56,351 nucleotides of DNA from positions 1 through 56,351 of the forward strand of contig SKQL01000057.1 in assembly GCA_007119035.1 (NCBI GenBank), in the 5' to 3' direction. This DNA is from Nitriliruptorales bacterium. Its GTDB lineage: Bacteria; Actinomycetota; Nitriliruptoria; Euzebyales; Egibacteraceae. Shown one piece after another: positions 19,175-28,658 of this stretch. Each line of letters begins with the position of its first letter. Within the stretch, counting starts at the first letter, position 1. The position numbers and the translations under genes are program-made. The notes under the pieces are model-generated. The model was not told where the DNA came from and ran no database searches. It saw only the letters and a program-made list of their open reading frames with translations.

Positions 19175-20287
19175 ATGGACGAGACCAGCCGCATAGCAGT
19201 CCTCGGCGCGTACGACACGCCGTTCGAGATCCAATCGTTCCCGGTGCCCGATGCGGAGCCAGGTGGGGCCATAGCGCGCGTGTCGTATGGCGGGATCTGC
19301 GGGACCGACGTCCACCTCCAGGACGGCCGGCTGCCGATCCCCTGCCCGGTGGGATTCGGGCACGAGGGCGTGGGACGCATCGAGCAGCTCGGGGACGGCC
19401 TGTCGACCGACGCCTCGGGCCGCCCGTTGTCCGAGGGCGATGCAGTGCTGTGGGCGTCCAATATCCCATGCGGGCGCTGCCGCTACTGCGTACTGCACGG
19501 GGAGCGAACCCTCTGCATCGATCGCCGTGTGTACGGGATCAATCAGAGCTCAGCCGACTGGCCTCACCTTTCCGGCAGTTGGAGCGACGCGATCGTGCTC
19601 CGTCCCGGCTCCACCATCATCCGACTGCCTGACGGGGTGGAGGAGCTCGACGCGATCTCCCTCGGCTGCGCCGGCCCGACGTCGATCCACGGCTTCGAGC
19701 GTCTCCCTGAGCCCGGGGCGCTCGGGACCGTGCTCGTGCAGGGCGCGGGACCGGTGGGGCTGGCGTCGGCGATGCTCGCACGGACACGCGGCGCCGACCG
19801 GGTCGTGCTCGTGGGCGGGCCCGCCGACCGGATCAAGCTCGCGCAGAGCCTGGGGATCGGCGACGACCACGTCGACATCTTCTCCATCCCCGACGACAGC
19901 GAGCGCGACGAGCACATCCGCACGCTGCTCGGCCCCGACGGCGCGGACACCGTCATCGAGTGCACGGGGGTGCCCGCGGCGGTCGCGGAGACCTTCGCGC
20001 TCGCACGCCCGAGCGGGCAGTGCCTCATCCTCGGTCAGTACACCGACCGGGGCCCCACGTCGCTGAACCCGCACCTCATCACCAAGAAGCAGCTGCAGAT
20101 CGCAGGCTCCTGGGCATTCGCGGAGCGCCACTACGTCGGCTATGTTCAGGCACTGCCGAAGTTCCTCGAGTCGATCCCGCTGCGGGAGCTCGTCACTGTC
20201 TTCGCGCTCGACGAGGTGAACGCCGCCATCGAAGCGGTCCGGACCGGCACCGTCACGAAGGCCGCATTGGAGCCCTCGTCGAACTGA
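19175..20287 (+). CDS. Zinc-binding (MDR) alcohol/polyol dehydrogenase
   Basis: GICGTDVHLQDGRLP, GHEGVGRIEQLG, PCGRCRYCVLHGERTLC. Confidence 0.9.
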   Translation: MDETSRIAVLGAYDTPFEIQSFPVPDAEPGGAIARVSYGGICGTDVHLQDGRLPIPCPVGFGHEGVGRIEQLGDGLSTDASGRPLSEGDAVLWASNIPCGRCRYCVLHGERTLCIDRRVYGINQSSADWPHLSGSWSDAIVLRPGSTIIRLPDGVEELDAISLGCAGPTSIHGFERLPEPGALGTVLVQGAGPVGLASAMLARTRGADRVVLVGGPADRIKLAQSLGIGDDHVDIFSIPDDSERDEHIRTLLGPDGADTVIECTGVPAAVAETFALARPSGQCLILGQYTDRGPTSLNPHLITKKQLQIAGSWAFAERHYVGYVQALPKFLESIPLRELVTVFALDEVNAAIEAVRTGTVTKAALEPSSN

Positions 20288-20309
20288 ACCCTCCTGAAGG
20301 AGTCAACCC

Positions 20310-21284
20310 ATGCCCGCAACAGACGGCCCCGTCAACGCACTGACCCCTCCGATGTCGGCCCTCTCCCTCGGGGTCATGACGTTCGGCGACCAGGTCACCG
20401 ATGTGGGCGAGGCCACGCGGATGGTCGACATGGCCAGGGACGCGGGCGTGACGTGCTTCGATACCGCGGACGCCTACCACCGGGGGGCGTCCGAGGAGCT
20501 GCTCAGCAAGGCGCTGGGCGGCGCGCGCGACGAGGTCATCATCGCGTCGAAGGTCGGGCAGGTCGTCGACGACGACCCCGCTCACCGCGGGTTGAGCCGA
20601 CGCTGGATGCGCGAATCCATCGAGGGGACGCTGCGACGGCTCGACACCGATCACGTCGATCTCTACTACCTCCACGTCCCCGACTACACGGTCCCGTTGG
20701 CTGAGTCCCTCGAGACGCTGAGCGAGCTCGTCGACGAGGGAAAGGTCCGGGTTCCCGCGGTCTCCAACCACGCGGCCTGGCAGCTCGCGCAGATCGACTG
20801 CCTCACCGACACCAACGGGTGGCACCGCATCGGGGTCTCCCAGGTCCTCTACAACATCATGGCACGCCGGCTCGAGGACGAGTACGTCGCGTACGCGAAG
20901 CAGGCGGGCCTCGCGAGCGTCGCGTACAACCCCCTGGCCGGTGGGTTGCTGACAGGCAAGCACCAGCTCGACGCTCCCGTCGACAGCGGTCGGTTCACCA
21001 ATCCCCAGTACCGGGACCGCTACTGGCATGCCCAGGAGTTCCAGGCGGTCGAGGAGCTCGGCAGGGTCGCCGAGGAGGCGGGCCTGTCGTTGCTGGAGCT
21101 CTCCCTTCGGTGGGTGCTCTCACGCGACGTCATCGACAGCGTGCTGCTCGGCGCGTCGAGCCCCGAGCAGCTGCAAGCCAACCTGGCCGCGTGCGCGGGC
21201 GGGGCGCTGCCCGCCGACGTGCTCGAGCGCTGCGAGGACGTGTGGCCGGTGACGGGAGGAACTGCACCGCGCTACAACCGCTAG
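20310..21284 (+). CDS. Aldo/keto reductase
   Basis: GVTCFDTADAYHRGASEELLSKAL, IIASKVGQ, LGASSPEQLQANL. Confidence 0.9.
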   Translation: MPATDGPVNALTPPMSALSLGVMTFGDQVTDVGEATRMVDMARDAGVTCFDTADAYHRGASEELLSKALGGARDEVIIASKVGQVVDDDPAHRGLSRRWMRESIEGTLRRLDTDHVDLYYLHVPDYTVPLAESLETLSELVDEGKVRVPAVSNHAAWQLAQIDCLTDTNGWHRIGVSQVLYNIMARRLEDEYVAYAKQAGLASVAYNPLAGGLLTGKHQLDAPVDSGRFTNPQYRDRYWHAQEFQAVEELGRVAEEAGLSLLELSLRWVLSRDVIDSVLLGASSPEQLQANLAACAGGALPADVLERCEDVWPVTGGTAPRYNR

Positions 21285-21316
21285 GGGAACCCCGCCGCAC
21301 CCCGGGAAGGGCTGCC

Positions 21317-23656
21317 TCAGGAATCGGGCCCCAGGGCCAGCAGCGCCGCGTTCAGCACCGACCCCGCGTCGAGCTCGTGTGCGGAGTAGAGGTCCGAGAT
21401 CGTGCCGGACTGCCCGAACCCGTCCACGCCCAACGGGACGACGGTGGTGCCCAGGGCCGCGCCCACCCAGGCCATCGCATGGCTGGCCGCGTCGTGCACG
21501 GTCACGACCGGGGCGCTTCGCTCGCGGGAGGGGACGAGCGTCGCGAGGTGATGCGATCCCGTGGCGTAACGGCCGTTGCGAACACCGTGCGTGACCTGTC
21601 GTCGCCACGACCGGTACATGCGGTCGAGCGAGGTCACTTCGATCACGTTCGCCGCCACTCCCTCCCGTTCGAGCAGGGCGGCGGCCTCGAGCACCTCGGG
21701 GACCACCGCTCCGCACGTGAGGAGGTTGACGAGCGGAGCGTCGGGCATATCGGCCTCGAGGAGGCGGTAGCCCCCCGCCAGCACGTCTCTCCGCAGGACG
21801 TCGTCCCCGAGCCGCTTGCGCGCGGCCTCGAAAGGTCCCTGGTCGACAGGGCGCGTCGACAGCCGAAGGTACAGCGACTCGCCGTTCTCGCGATCGAGCA
21901 GGCGCTCCAACCCGTCGCAGAGCAGCCAATCGAGCTCTGTGGCGTACGCGGGCTCGCAGGCGCTGATACCGGGCAGCTCGAGCCCGATCGAAGGCGTGAT
22001 GGTCGACTGGTGTGCGCCACCCTCGGAGGCGAGGGTGACTCCCGAGGGCGTCCCGGCCACGATGAACTTCGAGCCCGAGTAGAGGCCGTGGATCAACGCG
22101 TCGAGGCCGCGACACACGAACGGGTCGTACAGCGTGCCGACGGGCAGCAGCAGCTCCCCCGCCAGCTCCGCACTCAAGCCCAGCTGGCCGAGGAGCATGA
22201 AGAAGTTCATCTCGCTGATGCCCAGCTCGATGTGCTGTCCGCCGGGATGCTCCTGCCAGCGGAGCAGGCGCTCCGCGTCGCTGTACTCACGCTTCTCCTC
22301 GGGGGCGAAGATCCCCACCTTGTTGATCCAGCCTCCGAGGTTGGTCGATGTGGCCACGTCCGGGCTCGTCGTGACGAGACGCTCCCCCAGCCCCTTCTCG
22401 CGGGAGAGCCCCACCAGCAGGCGTCCGAACGTCTCCTGAGTGGAAGCCCGCTGTCGCCGTCCGGCGCCCACCGCGTCCGGCACCTCGATCGCACGCCGGT
22501 GCGTGTCCTCGGAGCCATCCTCGTGGAGACGACGCCCGACCTCCTCGCACAACCTCCCTTCGGGAGAGTCCGGGTCGAAGCGGTCGAGGTCGGTCTCCGG
22601 GTCGAGGCCCGTCTCGGCGCGCAACGCGTCGATCTGCTCCCCGGTCAGCAAGGCCGCATGGTTGAACGGATCGCCTGCGATGGGCAGGCCCCACCCCTTC
22701 ACGGTGTAGGCGAAGATGACCGACGGGCGGTCGGTGACCGAGTCCGCCTCCTCGAGCACCTCCCGGACCACCCGCAGGTCGTGGCCTCCCAGATTGGTGA
22801 CGAGCGCGGCCATCTCCTCGTCGGGCATGTCGCTAAGGAGGCGCTTGACGACCGGGTCGGCCTCCTCGAGGAATCGGTCGCGCAGGGTGCCGCCGGCCAG
22901 GCCGAAGAGGCTCTGGTACTGCTCGTTCGACATCGCGTCGATGTGCTCGCGCAGAGCCTCCCCGTCCTCCTGAGCGAAGAAGGAGCGGAGTCGGTGCCCG
23001 TACTTGGCCTCCGCGACGTGCCAGCCGCTGTCCTCGAATATCCTCTTGAGCTTGGCGGCCTTGATCCCCGGGACCACCCGGTCCAGGCTCTGCCGGTTGA
23101 GGTCGACCACCCAGGTGACGTTGCCGAGACCGTCGGTCGCGGGCTCGACCAAGGCCTCCCAGACGTTGCCCTCGTCGAGCTCCGCGTCGCCGAGCACTGA
23201 GATGAAGCGGGTCCCCGCGTTGCGCTCCCCGAAGTGCGCCTCGGCGTACCGGTTCATCACCGCTCCGAAGAGGGGGGCGACCGCGCCCAGGCCGACCGAG
23301 CCGGTGGAGTAGTCGACCGGGTCGGGGTCCTTGGTCCGACTGGGGTACGCCTGCAGGCCCCCGAAGGCACGCAACTGATCCAGGTAGGAGCGGTCGAGTG
23401 CCCCCAGGAGGTACTGGACCGCGTGGAAGGCCGGCGAGGCGTGGGGCTTCACCGCGACGCGGTCGCCCCTCTCGAGGTGGTCGAACCACAGAACCGTCAT
23501 GAGGGTCACGAGCGAGGCGGAGGAGGCCTGGTGCCCGCCGACCTTGACGCCCTCGGCATTCGGGCGCACCCGGTTGGCAAGATCCACTATTCGCGTTGAG
23601 AGCCACAGGACACGGCGCTGGATCGAGTCCAAGACCTCGATGCTCGCATCTGCCAT
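21317..23656 (-). CDS. Transketolase-like / pyruvate dehydrogenase E1-like protein
   Basis: 779 aa; TPP-binding region GDAELDEGNVWEALVEPATDGLGNVTWVVDLNRQSLDR. Confidence 0.85.
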   Translation of the reverse strand: MADASIEVLDSIQRRVLWLSTRIVDLANRVRPNAEGVKVGGHQASSASLVTLMTVLWFDHLERGDRVAVKPHASPAFHAVQYLLGALDRSYLDQLRAFGGLQAYPSRTKDPDPVDYSTGSVGLGAVAPLFGAVMNRYAEAHFGERNAGTRFISVLGDAELDEGNVWEALVEPATDGLGNVTWVVDLNRQSLDRVVPGIKAAKLKRIFEDSGWHVAEAKYGHRLRSFFAQEDGEALREHIDAMSNEQYQSLFGLAGGTLRDRFLEEADPVVKRLLSDMPDEEMAALVTNLGGHDLRVVREVLEEADSVTDRPSVIFAYTVKGWGLPIAGDPFNHAALLTGEQIDALRAETGLDPETDLDRFDPDSPEGRLCEEVGRRLHEDGSEDTHRRAIEVPDAVGAGRRQRASTQETFGRLLVGLSREKGLGERLVTTSPDVATSTNLGGWINKVGIFAPEEKREYSDAERLLRWQEHPGGQHIELGISEMNFFMLLGQLGLSAELAGELLLPVGTLYDPFVCRGLDALIHGLYSGSKFIVAGTPSGVTLASEGGAHQSTITPSIGLELPGISACEPAYATELDWLLCDGLERLLDRENGESLYLRLSTRPVDQGPFEAARKRLGDDVLRRDVLAGGYRLLEADMPDAPLVNLLTCGAVVPEVLEAAALLEREGVAANVIEVTSLDRMYRSWRRQVTHGVRNGRYATGSHHLATLVPSRERSAPVVTVHDAASHAMAWVGAALGTTVVPLGVDGFGQSGTISDLYSAHELDAGSVLNAALLALGPDS

Positions 23657-23815
23657 CACGCTGCTCCTAGGTCGCCGACCGTACGGTAACAGGCGAGCAG
23701 TCGGGCCGGCCCGGGATCGCGACCGCCGGGGCAACCGCCCGCGCCCCCCCTAATGTATGCCCGTGCGCGAGTCGCTGTCAGACCAGCCGCTGCAGAGATC
23801 GGCGGGCTGCTGCTG

Positions 23816-24481
23816 CTAGGACTCGCTCACCGGCAGGTCGGCGCGTGCCTGCCTGAGCAACGCCGATACCTCCTCGTCCGAGGTCTGCCCGAAGTTCTGG
23901 TAAGCCTGCCCCACCGCGCGGAACACCGCCGGAGCGTGGATACAGATGACCTGATCGGCTTCGCCCTCCAGGCGCTCGGCGGTCCCACCGGAGCAGACCG
24001 GCACCGCGAGGATCCGGCGACTGGCTCCCCGCCGGGCGAGCGCGCCGAGGGCAGCCCGGGCGGTCACCCCTGTGGCCAGGCCGTCGTCCACGAGGATCGC
24101 GGTCCTCCCCTGTGCGTCGATGCGGTGGGCGACGCCTCGGTACTCCTCAATGCGCTCGAGAAGCTCCTCCCGCGCGGTCGCGGCCGACTCCCGCAGGTCC
24201 TCCACCGTCATACCCGTTGCGGAGAGCAGGCGCGCGTCTAACTGGGGCTCACCTCCCTCGGCGATCGCACCGAGCCCGAGCTCGGGTTGCATGGGGTGGC
24301 CGATCTTTCGCGCGACGAGCACGTCCAACGGCGCTCCGAGAGCACGCGCGACCTCGTAGCCGACCGGCACCCCACCCCGCGGTAACGCGAACACCACCGG
24401 GTCCTCGAGATCGAGGGTGACGAGGCGCTGCGCAAGCTGCCTACCCGCGTCGAACCGATCCTTGAACTTCCCGAATCGCAT
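23816..24481 (-). CDS. Phosphoribosyltransferase family protein
   Basis: RFGKFKDRFDAGRQLAQRL, VFALPRGGVPVGYEVARALGAPLDVLVARKIGHP, AILVDDGLATGVTARAAL PRPP loop. Confidence 0.9.
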   Translation of the reverse strand: MRFGKFKDRFDAGRQLAQRLVTLDLEDPVVFALPRGGVPVGYEVARALGAPLDVLVARKIGHPMQPELGLGAIAEGGEPQLDARLLSATGMTVEDLRESAATAREELLERIEEYRGVAHRIDAQGRTAILVDDGLATGVTARAALGALARRGASRRILAVPVCSGGTAERLEGEADQVICIHAPAVFRAVGQAYQNFGQTSDEEVSALLRQARADLPVSES

Positions 24482-24667
24482 GGGGGCCTCCTCGGTTGCC
24501 TCCCGCACATCGAGATACCCCCGTGCGCCGTCGGCGATGCAACCCCATCCCCGGGGCGGGCCCCGGCCTTTGTCATAGTGCGCATCCCCCGCCTGCGATC
24601 GGGGAATCGGTGAGACCGCCCGGAACGGCCACCCCCTCCGGGACCACTACGAGTCAGGGAGGTCCCC

Positions 24668-25390
24668 ATGTCGGCAATGCAATTCCTAAGGGCCACTACC
24701 GCGCACACACTCGGCTGGACATCGGTGCTCCTCAAGGGGGGGTCGGCCGCGCTCGGCCTGACCGCCTCCGGGCTGTCGCAGGCGACCTCTGCGCTCAAGC
24801 ACCTAGGCCAGCAGGTGGCCCCTGACGAGGAGACCGCCCAGGAGGTGGGCACCGAGGGCCAGGCCGCGGAACAGGCGATACACGCGATCGAGGCGCTGCT
24901 CAAGCAGGTGGACCCCTCTCAGGTGCTCCAAACAGTCCGCGAGCACGTCGATCTGGGGAACCTCCTAGGGACCGAACAGGCCCAAGACACCGCCCAACAA
25001 GCCACCGAACAGGCCCAAGACACCGCCCAACAAGCCACCGACCAAGCCCAAGACACCGCCCAACAAGCCACCGACCAAGCCCAAGACACCGCCCAACAAG
25101 CCACCGACCAGGCCCGCAAACAGGTGCAGGACCCTGCCAAGCAAGCCACGGAGGTAGTCGAGAAGGCAGTGGATCGAGGCGAAGGTGAACAGGAATCGGG
25201 CGAAGATCAGGGCGGCGACGGCCAGGAGGCCGACCAGGAAAGCGGCGGCGGGTTGAAGCAGCGACTCCGCGAGCTCAGCAACCGGGAGCTGGTCGAGTTG
25301 TACGCCCATGAGTCCGAGACGCAGAGCCGTCAGCGTGTCCTGGAGGCGATCGAGGCGGTGGCGAACGAGCGCCGGACGTCGGTCAGTTGA
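24668..25390 (+). CDS. Gas-vesicle-operon leader protein with 11-residue Ala/Gln-rich repeats (LEA group 3-like); uncharacterised
   Basis: First gene of the gvp operon; TEQAQDTAQQA x2 + TDQAQDTAQQA x2; helical C-terminus LRELSNRELVELYAHESETQSRQRVLEAIEAV. Confidence 0.75.
   Translation: MSAMQFLRATTAHTLGWTSVLLKGGSAALGLTASGLSQATSALKHLGQQVAPDEETAQEVGTEGQAAEQAIHAIEALLKQVDPSQVLQTVREHVDLGNLLGTEQAQDTAQQATEQAQDTAQQATDQAQDTAQQATDQAQDTAQQATDQARKQVQDPAKQATEVVEKAVDRGEGEQESGEDQGGDGQEADQESGGGLKQRLRELSNRELVELYAHESETQSRQRVLEAIEAVANERRTSVS
24971..25102 (+). repeat. Four tandem 33-bp repeats (copy 1 = copy 2, copy 3 = copy 4) inside the CDS
   Basis: accga(a/c)ca(g/a)gcccaagacaccgcccaacaagcc at 24971, 25004, 25037, 25070; degenerate fifth copy begins at 25103. 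Confidence 0.97.
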
Positions 25391-25464
25391 CGGACCCCCA
25401 GGTGTGAGCACGCGAGCTTCGGGGGAGATCAGGGGTCCCGCAACGGATGTGAAAGGACGACAGC

Positions 25465-25887
25465 ATGGCCCTCGCTGCACAGCCGGTCACACGCGCACCT
25501 GCTTCGAGCAGTCTCTACGACGTGCTGGATCTCATCCTGGACAAGGGTCTCGTCATAGACGCGTACGTACGCGTCTCCTTGATCGGCATCGAGATATTGA
25601 CCATCGATGCCCGGATCGTGGTGGCGAGCGTGGACACCTACCTACGCTTCGCCGAGGCCGTCAACCGCCTTGACCTGCGGCAGCAGTCAGACGCCCAGGA
25701 TCTCGGCGACCTCACGAGCGGGATGATGCCCGACGCCGGGGAGGCGGGCGAAGCTGCCGGCGATGCCGCGAAGGGCGCCGCGGAGAGCGCCTTGCCCGAC
25801 AGCCTGCAGAACGCCGCCCAGAAGCTCGGCCTCCTCGACGAGGACGAAGAGGAAGGCGAGGAGCAGGAGCAGTCGGAGGAAGAGTGA
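25465..25887 (+). CDS. gvpA: Gas vesicle structural protein GvpA (with acidic C-terminal extension)
   Basis: [52 protein letters not shown]. Confidence 0.95.
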   Translation: MALAAQPVTRAPASSSLYDVLDLILDKGLVIDAYVRVSLIGIEILTIDARIVVASVDTYLRFAEAVNRLDLRQQSDAQDLGDLTSGMMPDAGEAGEAAGDAAKGAAESALPDSLQNAAQKLGLLDEDEEEGEEQEQSEEE

Positions 25888-26678
25888 CCGTATCCAGGGA
25901 GAGCGAGCGCGCGGGCCCGGTGACGGACCAGCCCACCGGGGTGTGGGTCTACGGGGTCTGTCCGATGGATGAGGACCTGGACCTCGACACGCTGACCGAC
26001 GACCTGGGGACAGGCCGCATGTGGGCAGTCGAGCAGGACGGCCTGCGCACGGTGGTCGGGGAGGCATCAGAGACGCCCGCGTCTGCCGCGGAGAGCACCG
26101 CGCTGCGCGCCCACCTCCGGGTGCTGGAGGCCCTGCACGCCAAGACCACGCTCGTACCGGCGGCGTTCGGTACGGTGCTGCCCGACGAGCAAGCGATACG
26201 CACCCATCTCCTCGCGGGCAGGGCCGAGGAGTTGCGGCGACTGCTCGAGCGGCTCGCGGGCCGGGTCGAGGTGATCGTGCGGGCGGAGGCCGACGACGAC
26301 GCAGTGGTCGAGACCGTGCTGGCCGAGCATCCCGACATCCGCCAGCAGGGCAGGGGCATCGAGAGCGCGCGCGACCCCATGGCGCGCCTGCGGGGGCGCC
26401 TAGCCCTCGGTGAGCGCGTCGCGGAAGCCGTTGCCGCGCACCAGCGAGCGGTCGCCTCGGCGCTGTTGGAGCGCCTCTCGAGCCACGCGGACGCGGTCGC
26501 TCCCCGCGACGAGGAAGCCCTCACGAGCCTTGACGCCGCCTTCCTGATCGAGGAGGGCCAGCTCGACGTGTTCGATGCCGACGTCGACGAGTTGGCCGCC
26601 GAGCACCCCGGGTGGCGCTTCCGGTCCGTCGGGCCGGCACCTCCCCACCATTTCGTCGATGCGCCCTGGAGCGGCTGA
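25884..26678 (+). CDS. gvpF: GvpL/GvpF family gas vesicle protein
   Basis: [10 protein letters not shown]..., [10 protein letters not shown]-like [14 protein letters not shown]-terminal [11 protein letters not shown]. Confidence 0.88.
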   Translation: MTVSRESERAGPVTDQPTGVWVYGVCPMDEDLDLDTLTDDLGTGRMWAVEQDGLRTVVGEASETPASAAESTALRAHLRVLEALHAKTTLVPAAFGTVLPDEQAIRTHLLAGRAEELRRLLERLAGRVEVIVRAEADDDAVVETVLAEHPDIRQQGRGIESARDPMARLRGRLALGERVAEAVAAHQRAVASALLERLSSHADAVAPRDEEALTSLDAAFLIEEGQLDVFDADVDELAAEHPGWRFRSVGPAPPHHFVDAPWSG

Positions 26679-26926
26679 TGTTGTTGCGACTTCTCGCCGC
26701 CCCGGTGACCGCGCCGCTGCGCGGGATCCTCTGGATATCCGAGTACGCGGTGGACGAGGCCTACAAGCGTCGCCGGGCCGAGATCCAGGAGGAGCTCGAG
26801 AGCCTGGCGGCCGCACGAGCCGCAGGCACGATCGAAGACGACGACGCAACTGCTCGCGAGGACACGCTGCTCCAGGAGCTCTCAGCGATTCGAGCCCACC
26901 AGGCAAGCAACGAAAGGCAGCACTGA
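26678..26926 (+). CDS. gvpG: Gas vesicle protein GvpG
   Basis: [43 protein letters not shown]; start overlaps gvpF stop. Confidence 0.9.
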   Translation: MLLRLLAAPVTAPLRGILWISEYAVDEAYKRRRAEIQEELESLAAARAAGTIEDDDATAREDTLLQELSAIRAHQASNERQH

Positions 26927-27195
26927 TGGCCACCCCGCAGGCCGCTTCGGACATCATCGGGCAAGCCAAGGAGCAGCTACCGAACCTCATCGGCAAGCCG
27001 GCCGAGTCCGTGTCAGGGATCGAGCGCGCCGAGGACAACGGATGGCGGGTGACCCTCGAGGTACTCGAGCTCGAGCGCATCCCCCCTACGACCGATGTCC
27101 TCGGCACCTACGAGGTGCTGCTCGACGAGGAGGGGACACTGCAGAGCTTCCAGCGCATCTACCGCTACCACCGCAGTCAGGCTACGCGGGAATGA
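26926..27195 (+). CDS. gvpO: Gas vesicle protein GvpO
   Basis: GWRVTLEVLELERIPPTTDVLGTYEVLLDEEGTLQSFQRIYRYHRSQ. Confidence 0.93.
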   Translation: MATPQAASDIIGQAKEQLPNLIGKPAESVSGIERAEDNGWRVTLEVLELERIPPTTDVLGTYEVLLDEEGTLQSFQRIYRYHRSQATRE

Positions 27196-27581
27196 CCGCC
27201 TGGGAACCGCAAGGATCGCCCTTCGGTACGTCTGCCTCCCCCATGGCCGGAGCCGCAGGCATCGCTCCCGCGCCGTCCCCCGCGGGACTCGCGGACGTCC
27301 TCGACCGCATTCTCGACAAGGGCCTCGTGGTGGCGGGCGACATCCGTGTGGACCTCGTCGGGGTGGAGCTCCTCACCATCAAGATCCGGCTGCTGCTGGC
27401 CTCAGCGGACCGTGCCGCGGAGTTGGGCATGGACTGGTGGCGCACCGATCCCTACTTCTCCTCCAAGGCCCTCGCCCTCGAGGAGGAGAACCGGGCACTG
27501 CGTCAGCGCCTCGACCGCCTCGAGGACGCTCTGGAGACATCCAGCGAGGAAGAGGAAGACGAGGACGAGTATGCGGACTAG
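27192..27581 (+). CDS. gvpJ: Gas vesicle protein GvpJ (GvpA/J family)
   Basis: LADVLDRILDKGLVVAGDIRVDLVGVELLTIKIRLLLASADRAAELGMDWW; acidic tail. Confidence 0.9.
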   Translation: MTAWEPQGSPFGTSASPMAGAAGIAPAPSPAGLADVLDRILDKGLVVAGDIRVDLVGVELLTIKIRLLLASADRAAELGMDWWRTDPYFSSKALALEEENRALRQRLDRLEDALETSSEEEEDEDEYAD

Positions 27582-27595
27582 CGAAGGTCGACCGA

Positions 27596-28384
27596 GTGGA
27601 CACTGAGCAGCCACGCGAGCTCTGCTGGGTCTACGGGATCCTTCGTGAGGGTCACCCGATCGCACCCGACATGACGGGTGTGCCGGGCAGCGGCCCGGTG
27701 GAGGCCATCTCGGAGGGCGGCCTCGCAGCTGCGGTGAGCCGGGGCGCCCCGGACACGATGCCGTCGGACGAGGTCCTCATGGACGACAACGAGCGACTGC
27801 GGACCGTCCTGCTCGCCCACGATGCGGTGCAGCGGGCCCTGGTCGAGGATGGCGACGTCCTTCCCACCCGATTCGCGACCGTCTGCACGGAAACGGACGC
27901 GAGATCACTGTTGTCTGCGCATCGACCGACGCTCGACTCGGCGTTCGCGCAGGTGGGCAGCCAGCGGGAATGGGGTGTGCAGATGTTCGTGGGCGCGGGC
28001 TCGGCCCATCACTCCGCCCCACGGCAGAGGAGAGACGCCCCCGGTGCGGGACGTGCGTACCTGGCCGGCAGGCAGGAGCAGGCCCGACAGCGGGGCACCC
28101 GCCATGAACGCGGCAAGCGGTCCAGCGAGGACCTGCACGGGCGCCTTGCATCCGTGGCCACCGCGGGAGTGCGGATCGGCCTGCATGCCCAACACGTCAC
28201 CGGACGCACTGACGAGATGGTCTACAACGCCTCCTTCCTCGTCGCGCGGGAAGCGGAGGACCGGTTCAAGGCGATCGTCACGCGAGCGGGGGGCGCGGAC
28301 ATCACGTGCGTGCTCACCGGCCCATGGCCCCCGCACCACTTCGTCGACCTCGATCTCAGTGGGGATGCGAATGTCCATGCGTGA
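27596..28384 (+). CDS. gvpL: GvpL/GvpF family gas vesicle protein (GTG start)
   Basis: ELCWVYGILREGHPI..., LPTRFATVCTE, GAGRAYLAGRQEQARQRG, CVLTGPWPPHHFVDLDL; GAAGG RBS upstream of GTG. Confidence 0.87.
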   Translation: MDTEQPRELCWVYGILREGHPIAPDMTGVPGSGPVEAISEGGLAAAVSRGAPDTMPSDEVLMDDNERLRTVLLAHDAVQRALVEDGDVLPTRFATVCTETDARSLLSAHRPTLDSAFAQVGSQREWGVQMFVGAGSAHHSAPRQRRDAPGAGRAYLAGRQEQARQRGTRHERGKRSSEDLHGRLASVATAGVRIGLHAQHVTGRTDEMVYNASFLVAREAEDRFKAIVTRAGGADITCVLTGPWPPHHFVDLDLSGDANVHA

Positions 28385-28658
28385 CGGCTTCAACGAGGAG
28401 TCGGTCCTCGACCTGGCGGGGGACGCCACCGTCGTGGACCTCGTCGACCGGCTACTGGACCGGGGTGTCGTCCTCGCGGCCGAGATCACCCTCGCGGTAG
28501 CCGATGTCGACCTCGTCCACGTAAGCCTCCGGGCGCTGCTCGGCACCTCCGACCGAGCCCTGCGCATGAGCGCCGACCCGTCGAGGGACCGCGAGCCGGC
28601 CACGCTGACCACGGAGGGATTGACCGGCTCGCGGGCACCGCTCCCCCGCCATGGCTGA
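28377..28658 (+). CDS. gvpS: Gas vesicle protein GvpS (GvpA/J family)
   Basis: TVVDLVDRLLDRGVVLAAEITLAVADVDLVHVSLRALLGTSDRA; start could also be 28371. Confidence 0.87.
   Translation: MRDGFNEESVLDLAGDATVVDLVDRLLDRGVVLAAEITLAVADVDLVHVSLRALLGTSDRALRMSADPSRDREPATLTTEGLTGSRAPLPRHG

Noticed and set aside
20819-23200. 793-aa plus-strand ORF
   Set aside because: Antisense to the transketolase-like gene and out of frame with the AKR gene; no recognisable motifs.
24965-25110. CRISPR array considered for the tandem 33-bp units
   Set aside because: Units are directly contiguous with no spacers and lie in frame within a CDS.
24919-25480. Minus-strand ORFs with GLLGGVLGLVGG-type hydrophobic repeats
   Set aside because: Antisense reading of the 33-bp repeat in the plus-strand gvp-operon gene; no independent start or domain support.
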